DNA from: an uncultured Oscillospiraceae bacterium | GTDB lineage: Bacteria > Bacillota > Clostridia > Oscillospirales > Acutalibacteraceae | Assembly: GCA_910588935.1 (NCBI GenBank) | Contig: CAJUSM010000084.1 | Span: 1 to 7,962 of the forward strand | Direction of reading: 5' to 3' | DNA: 7,962 bases | Shown here: positions 6,130 to 7,962 of the stretch, piece after piece | Layout of the letters: every line of letters begins with the position of its first letter | How positions within the stretch are numbered: position 1 is the first letter of the stretch | Made by a program: the position numbers and the translations under genes | Notes under the pieces: generated by a model | What the model was told of the DNA's origin: nothing | The model's database searches: none | What the model saw: the letters and a program-made list of their open reading frames with translations, nothing else

Positions 6130-6335
6130 ATGCTGGGGGGACCAAAGCCTGGCAGCGCAAACATAGCCTTAGGGCTTTTGAAAAATCGAAAAGGGCGTCT
6201 TTTTTTTTCAACGGGCCGGGCCCTGCCCTAGCCGCCCGGCGGTTTCTTTTTTCTTCTATTGCTTTGGGGTTCCTTACATTTCATTACATCAAATCCGCAT
6301 TTCGTTGCAATTGCCTTGTATCCTTTCCTCTTCCC
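6130..6335. other. Non-coding spacer with a secondary terminator-like hairpin
   Basis: I see no supportable gene here. Features are AGCC/GGCT (a small hairpin around 6164-6175) and a run of nine or more T at 6200-6208. A second terminator-like hairpin, CCGGGC (6216-6221) with GCCCGG (6234-6239), is followed by GGTTTC and T-rich sequence to about 6258. The last could back up the fuc terminator. From 6259 on the sequence is pyrimidine-rich and AT-richer, leading into the promoter at 6316-6344. Confidence 0.4.
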
Positions 6336-6344
6336 TGATATACT
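6316..6344 (+). promoter_or_regulatory. Extended -10 promoter of the coiled-coil protein gene
   Basis: The -35 is TTGTAT (6316-6321), then a 17-nt spacer and TATACT (6339-6344), with the extended -10 TG at 6336-6337. The start site would be near 6351. That is only about 3 nt before the first paired base of the structured leader, so the RNA fold would begin at the transcript's 5' end. Confidence 0.55.
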
Positions 6345-6353
6345 GGCAAGAGA

Positions 6354-6451
6354 CCTACAAGAAGGGAAACGCGGACTGAAACAGCACCTGTCCCAATGGG
6401 TCCGCTGGTTGCGGATAGAAGGCAAGCCCGCCGTTTCCTTCCTCCTGTAGG
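6354..6451 (+). ncRNA. Structured 5' leader with three-way junction (riboswitch-like candidate)
   Basis: The closing stem has two parts: CCTACA (6354-6359) with TGTAGG (6446-6451), then GAAGGGAAAC (6361-6370) with GTTTCCTTC (6433-6441) and one bulged G. An asymmetric loop, A versus CTCC, separates them. Inside, GCGGAC (6371-6376) pairs with GTCCGC (6400-6405) and encloses ACAG/CTGT (6381-6384, 6388-6391). TTGC (6409-6412) pairs with GCAA (6422-6425). The whole makes a three-way junction. The fold starts at the predicted transcription start and ends 16 nt before the AAGGAGG of the next gene, a layout typical of cis-regulatory leaders. There is no clear intrinsic terminator between fold and gene, so any control would more likely act on translation. 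I do not recognise the RNA class. It could also be an independent small RNA or simply a stable untranslated region. Confidence 0.45.
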
Positions 6452-6481
6452 CCCGCAGAAAAAGAGAAGGAGGAATGCCCT

Positions 6482-6982
6482 ATGACACCTGTTCCTGGCA
6501 CGAATTTGGGACCGGCGCAGTCTTTGACCCCTGCCGGGAAAGCCCGAGAAACTCAAAGGGTCCAGGCTCCCCAAGAAGGTTTGCAAAACCATAGAGAGCC
6601 TTTGCCAAAGCCCCAGCGCGACCAGTATCTTCCAGAGGAAAAGCCGGAGCCTATTGGCCGCTATTGGATGGGAAAAGACGAGCAGGGCCAGCCTAAGATT
6701 TTCTTCGATCATCCCCAGAAAGCCGGGCCCGCATCCCCGACCAATGCTCCGGAAAAGGCCGAGCCTGAGAGAAAGGCCGAAATCTGTATTTGCGATACCG
6801 GTAAAGTGGACAGGGAATTGGAAAAGCTGAAAAAGAGGCAGTCGGAGCTAAAGCAGTCCTTTGCCACCGAAGCCAACCCGGCCAGGCGTCAGGATCTGGA
6901 GAAAAAGCTGAACCAGGTGGAACGGGAGCTGGAGCAAAAGGACAACGATACCTACCGGCGGCAGCACGCCTCATACACCTAG
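6482..6982 (+). CDS. Conserved hypothetical protein, Pro-rich N-terminus and coiled-coil C-terminus
   Basis: Function unknown. The 166-aa product has three parts. Residues 1-55 are Pro/Gln/Lys-rich and probably disordered. A short motif, IGRYWMGKDEQGQPKIFFDHP (about 58-78), follows. After a Pro/Ala/Glu linker comes a charged heptad-like coiled coil, from VDRELEKLKKRQSELKQSF to LEKKLNQVERELEQK, ending in KDNDTYRRQHASYT. I recall small Clostridia proteins with the same plan (IGxYxxxxDExGxPxIxFDxPE, a short Cys/Thr-Asp-Lys-VDREIEKLK, terminal KDNDTYRRQH), but no characterised member. No signal peptide or membrane segment is seen. ICICDTG (about 101-107) contains two cysteines just before the coiled coil. 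The start is set by AAGGAGG at 6467-6473 (8-nt spacer). An ATG at 6475 is too close to that site. It has its own promoter and structured leader, so it is not part of the fuc operon. Confidence 0.78.
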   Translation: MTPVPGTNLGPAQSLTPAGKARETQRVQAPQEGLQNHREPLPKPQRDQYLPEEKPEPIGRYWMGKDEQGQPKIFFDHPQKAGPASPTNAPEKAEPERKAEICICDTGKVDRELEKLKKRQSELKQSFATEANPARRQDLEKKLNQVERELEQKDNDTYRRQHASYT

Positions 6983-6993
6983 CCTGCCGCTGT

Positions 6994-7019
6994 GCAAAAA
7001 AGCGGCTCCGCTTTTTTGC
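6994..7019. terminator. Bidirectional hairpin terminator
   Basis: An 11-bp perfect stem, GCAAAAAAGCG (6994-7004) with CGCTTTTTTGC (7009-7019), and a 4-nt loop GCTC, starts 12 nt after the coiled-coil gene's stop. The A and T runs in the arms make it usable on both strands, fitting its position between convergent genes. Confidence 0.8.
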
Positions 7020-7043
7020 TGGGAAAAATGGCATATCAAGGAG

Positions 7044-7084
7044 AACGCCTCACAAAGGCCCTAGGCTGGTCTTTGTGAGGCGTT
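7044..7084. terminator. Second strong hairpin between convergent genes
   Basis: A 17-bp stem, AACGCCTCACAAAGGCC (7044-7060) with GGTCTTTGTGAGGCGTT (7068-7084), has one G-U pair and a 7-nt loop, ctaggct. No long T-run follows on either strand (GCGCTTTTC on plus), so it is a weak terminator by the usual rule. It may instead protect a 3' end or be a small repeat element. It lies 52 nt past the stop of the minus-strand gene. Confidence 0.6.
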
Positions 7085-7135
7085 GCGCTTTTCAAGGGGA
7101 TTCTAGCTAAAAAGTGAATTTCTGGCGTTTGGGCT

Positions 7136-7962
7136 TTACTGATTCAGCCACAGCTCCCCAAAGGACATGGGCACCTTTTCCCACTCCTCCAGGTACGGGG
7201 GCGGCTCGTTGTAGGAATAGAAGAGGTTGGGGCTTCTTTTGCTTATGCGCTTGGAGTATTCCATCTCCATATAGTCCGCGTATTCCGGCAGGAGCTCATC
7301 CAGGCCGGCGCAGGTGTCGGGGTCGTCCAGAATAAGGGAATTCACCTGGATGTGGCAGGAGGGCTCTCCCTCCTTGCCCAGGCCCTCCAGCTTCATCAGG
7401 ATGCCGGTGGCCCGGTCTACTACCATGGAGAAGCTTCTGATATTGAATTTCTCACAGTAAGAACCGTTTGCTCTGCCGGACAGCTCCAGACACTCCCGAC
7501 CTAAATACTCGGTCGTACCGTCTATCTCCCACAAAAAGAAATCGGAGAGGAGCGCAAGGCCGAAGCTCTGGGGAAACAGGCACCTGGAGGCAAAGGCGGT
7601 ATTGGTGGGGTCGCCGCGGAGTACATAGGAGGGATCGGCGCTTTTATAAACCCGGGGGCTGCCCTCCTCCAGCTCGTCCTTCTCCAGAATCCGGATAGAG
7701 GGGTAGCCTTGCATGGAAAAGGTCTTGTCATGCCGATAAAACAGAAACTTATAGTTTCCATCGGAAGCGAACTCTATTTCTGCCTTGTTCCGGTCAATTT
7801 CCGTGGCTCCGGCGTCCATTGGGGTATAGGCCTCGTAGGACCGGGCGGTAAGGAGGTTGGTTTCAATATAATGAGTGGTAGGCGTCTCCACTCTGGAGTC
7901 CACCGAGTCGAAACAGACCTTGGCAGCATCAAAGTAATCCACAGAGTTGAGCATACGGTGGT
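7136..7962 (-). CDS. Partial LolA/RseB-like domain protein (hypothetical)
   Basis: Partial: the frame stays open to the right edge (residues HR precede the first ATG at 7954), and MLNSVDYFDAAKV looks internal, so the true N-terminus is probably outside the window. The ~274 visible residues are beta-rich and acidic, with no membrane segment. LGRECLELSGRANGSYCEKFNIRSFSM followed by VVDRATGILMKLEGLGKEG resembles the repeat seen in LolA/RseB (MucB)-type folds: a 'GRECxxxxG' strand, then 'D-x-x-TG-ILxKxE'. In Firmicutes such domains occur in anti-sigma-associated or extracytoplasmic lipoprotein-like proteins. If so, a signal peptide or transmembrane helix should lie in the missing N-terminal part. 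The visible C-terminus ends FGELWLNQ, with the TAA at 7136-7138. The assignment to this fold is inference from weak motifs. A function, for example sensing envelope state, cannot be stated. Confidence 0.8.
   Translation of the reverse strand, partial: HRMLNSVDYFDAAKVCFDSVDSRVETPTTHYIETNLLTARSYEAYTPMDAGATEIDRNKAEIEFASDGNYKFLFYRHDKTFSMQGYPSIRILEKDELEEGSPRVYKSADPSYVLRGDPTNTAFASRCLFPQSFGLALLSDFFLWEIDGTTEYLGRECLELSGRANGSYCEKFNIRSFSMVVDRATGILMKLEGLGKEGEPSCHIQVNSLILDDPDTCAGLDELLPEYADYMEMEYSKRISKRSPNLFYSYNEPPPYLEEWEKVPMSFGELWLNQ

Noticed and set aside
5589..6164. 191-aa minus-strand ORF opposite fucI
   Set aside because: Lies on the antisense of a certain gene (fucI) and spans its terminator; no motifs.
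6259..6450. 63-aa plus-strand ORF
   Set aside because: TTG start with no ribosome site, and it crosses the promoter and the structured leader of the next gene.
6284..6712. 142-aa minus-strand ORF
   Set aside because: Antisense to the leader and to the Pro-rich coding region; no motif or start signal.
7044..7084. Miniature transposable element
   Set aside because: Only 41 nt, a simple hairpin with no visible target-site duplication and no second copy in the window.

Overview
The window looks like a chromosomal segment of a moderately GC-rich Gram-positive anaerobe of class Clostridia. An Oscillospirales/Ruminococcaceae-type gut bacterium is the best guess. This rests on strong AGGAGG-type ribosome binding sites, GC-rich third codon positions, and clostridial-looking versions of several families: a short type-B carboxylesterase, a NimA-like flavoprotein, PnuC, and a small protein ending in the KDNDTYRRQH block. 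No genome search was possible, so this is inference.

Left part (1-2576). A complete cytoplasmic type-B carboxylesterase is followed by a 300-nt gap. The gap holds a well-formed extended -10 promoter and a strongly foldable RNA: a long hairpin, then a four-way junction. The RNA leads into the decayed remains of a PnuC-type vitamin/nicotinamide riboside transporter, read in three different frames and missing its C-terminal third. A promoter whose -35 lies in the last recognisable pnuC codons appears to drive a NimA-like/pyridoxamine-phosphate-oxidase-fold flavoprotein.

Middle part (2539-6129). This is an L-fucose utilisation locus. An AraC-family regulator on the minus strand is divergent from fucA (L-fuculose-1-phosphate aldolase) and fucI (L-fucose isomerase) on the plus strand. 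The 134-nt divergent region contains a 9-bp perfect inverted repeat covering the -35 zone of both candidate promoters, so one site could control both directions. FucI isomerises L-fucose to L-fuculose, and FucA cleaves L-fuculose-1-phosphate to dihydroxyacetone phosphate and L-lactaldehyde. The kinase between these steps, and a fucose transporter, are absent from the window. A 16-bp terminator hairpin closes the unit.

Right part (6130-7962). A second foldable leader of about 100 nt, starting at the predicted start site of an extended -10 promoter, precedes a small proline-rich/coiled-coil protein conserved (from memory) in Clostridia but of unknown function. Two strong hairpins then separate it from a convergent minus-strand gene. 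That gene runs off the right edge and has a C-terminal half resembling LolA/RseB-type domains of anti-sigma or lipoprotein-like proteins.

The best candidates for something undescribed are the two structured leader RNAs (about 1454-1603 and 6354-6451). Neither matches a riboswitch class I can recall.
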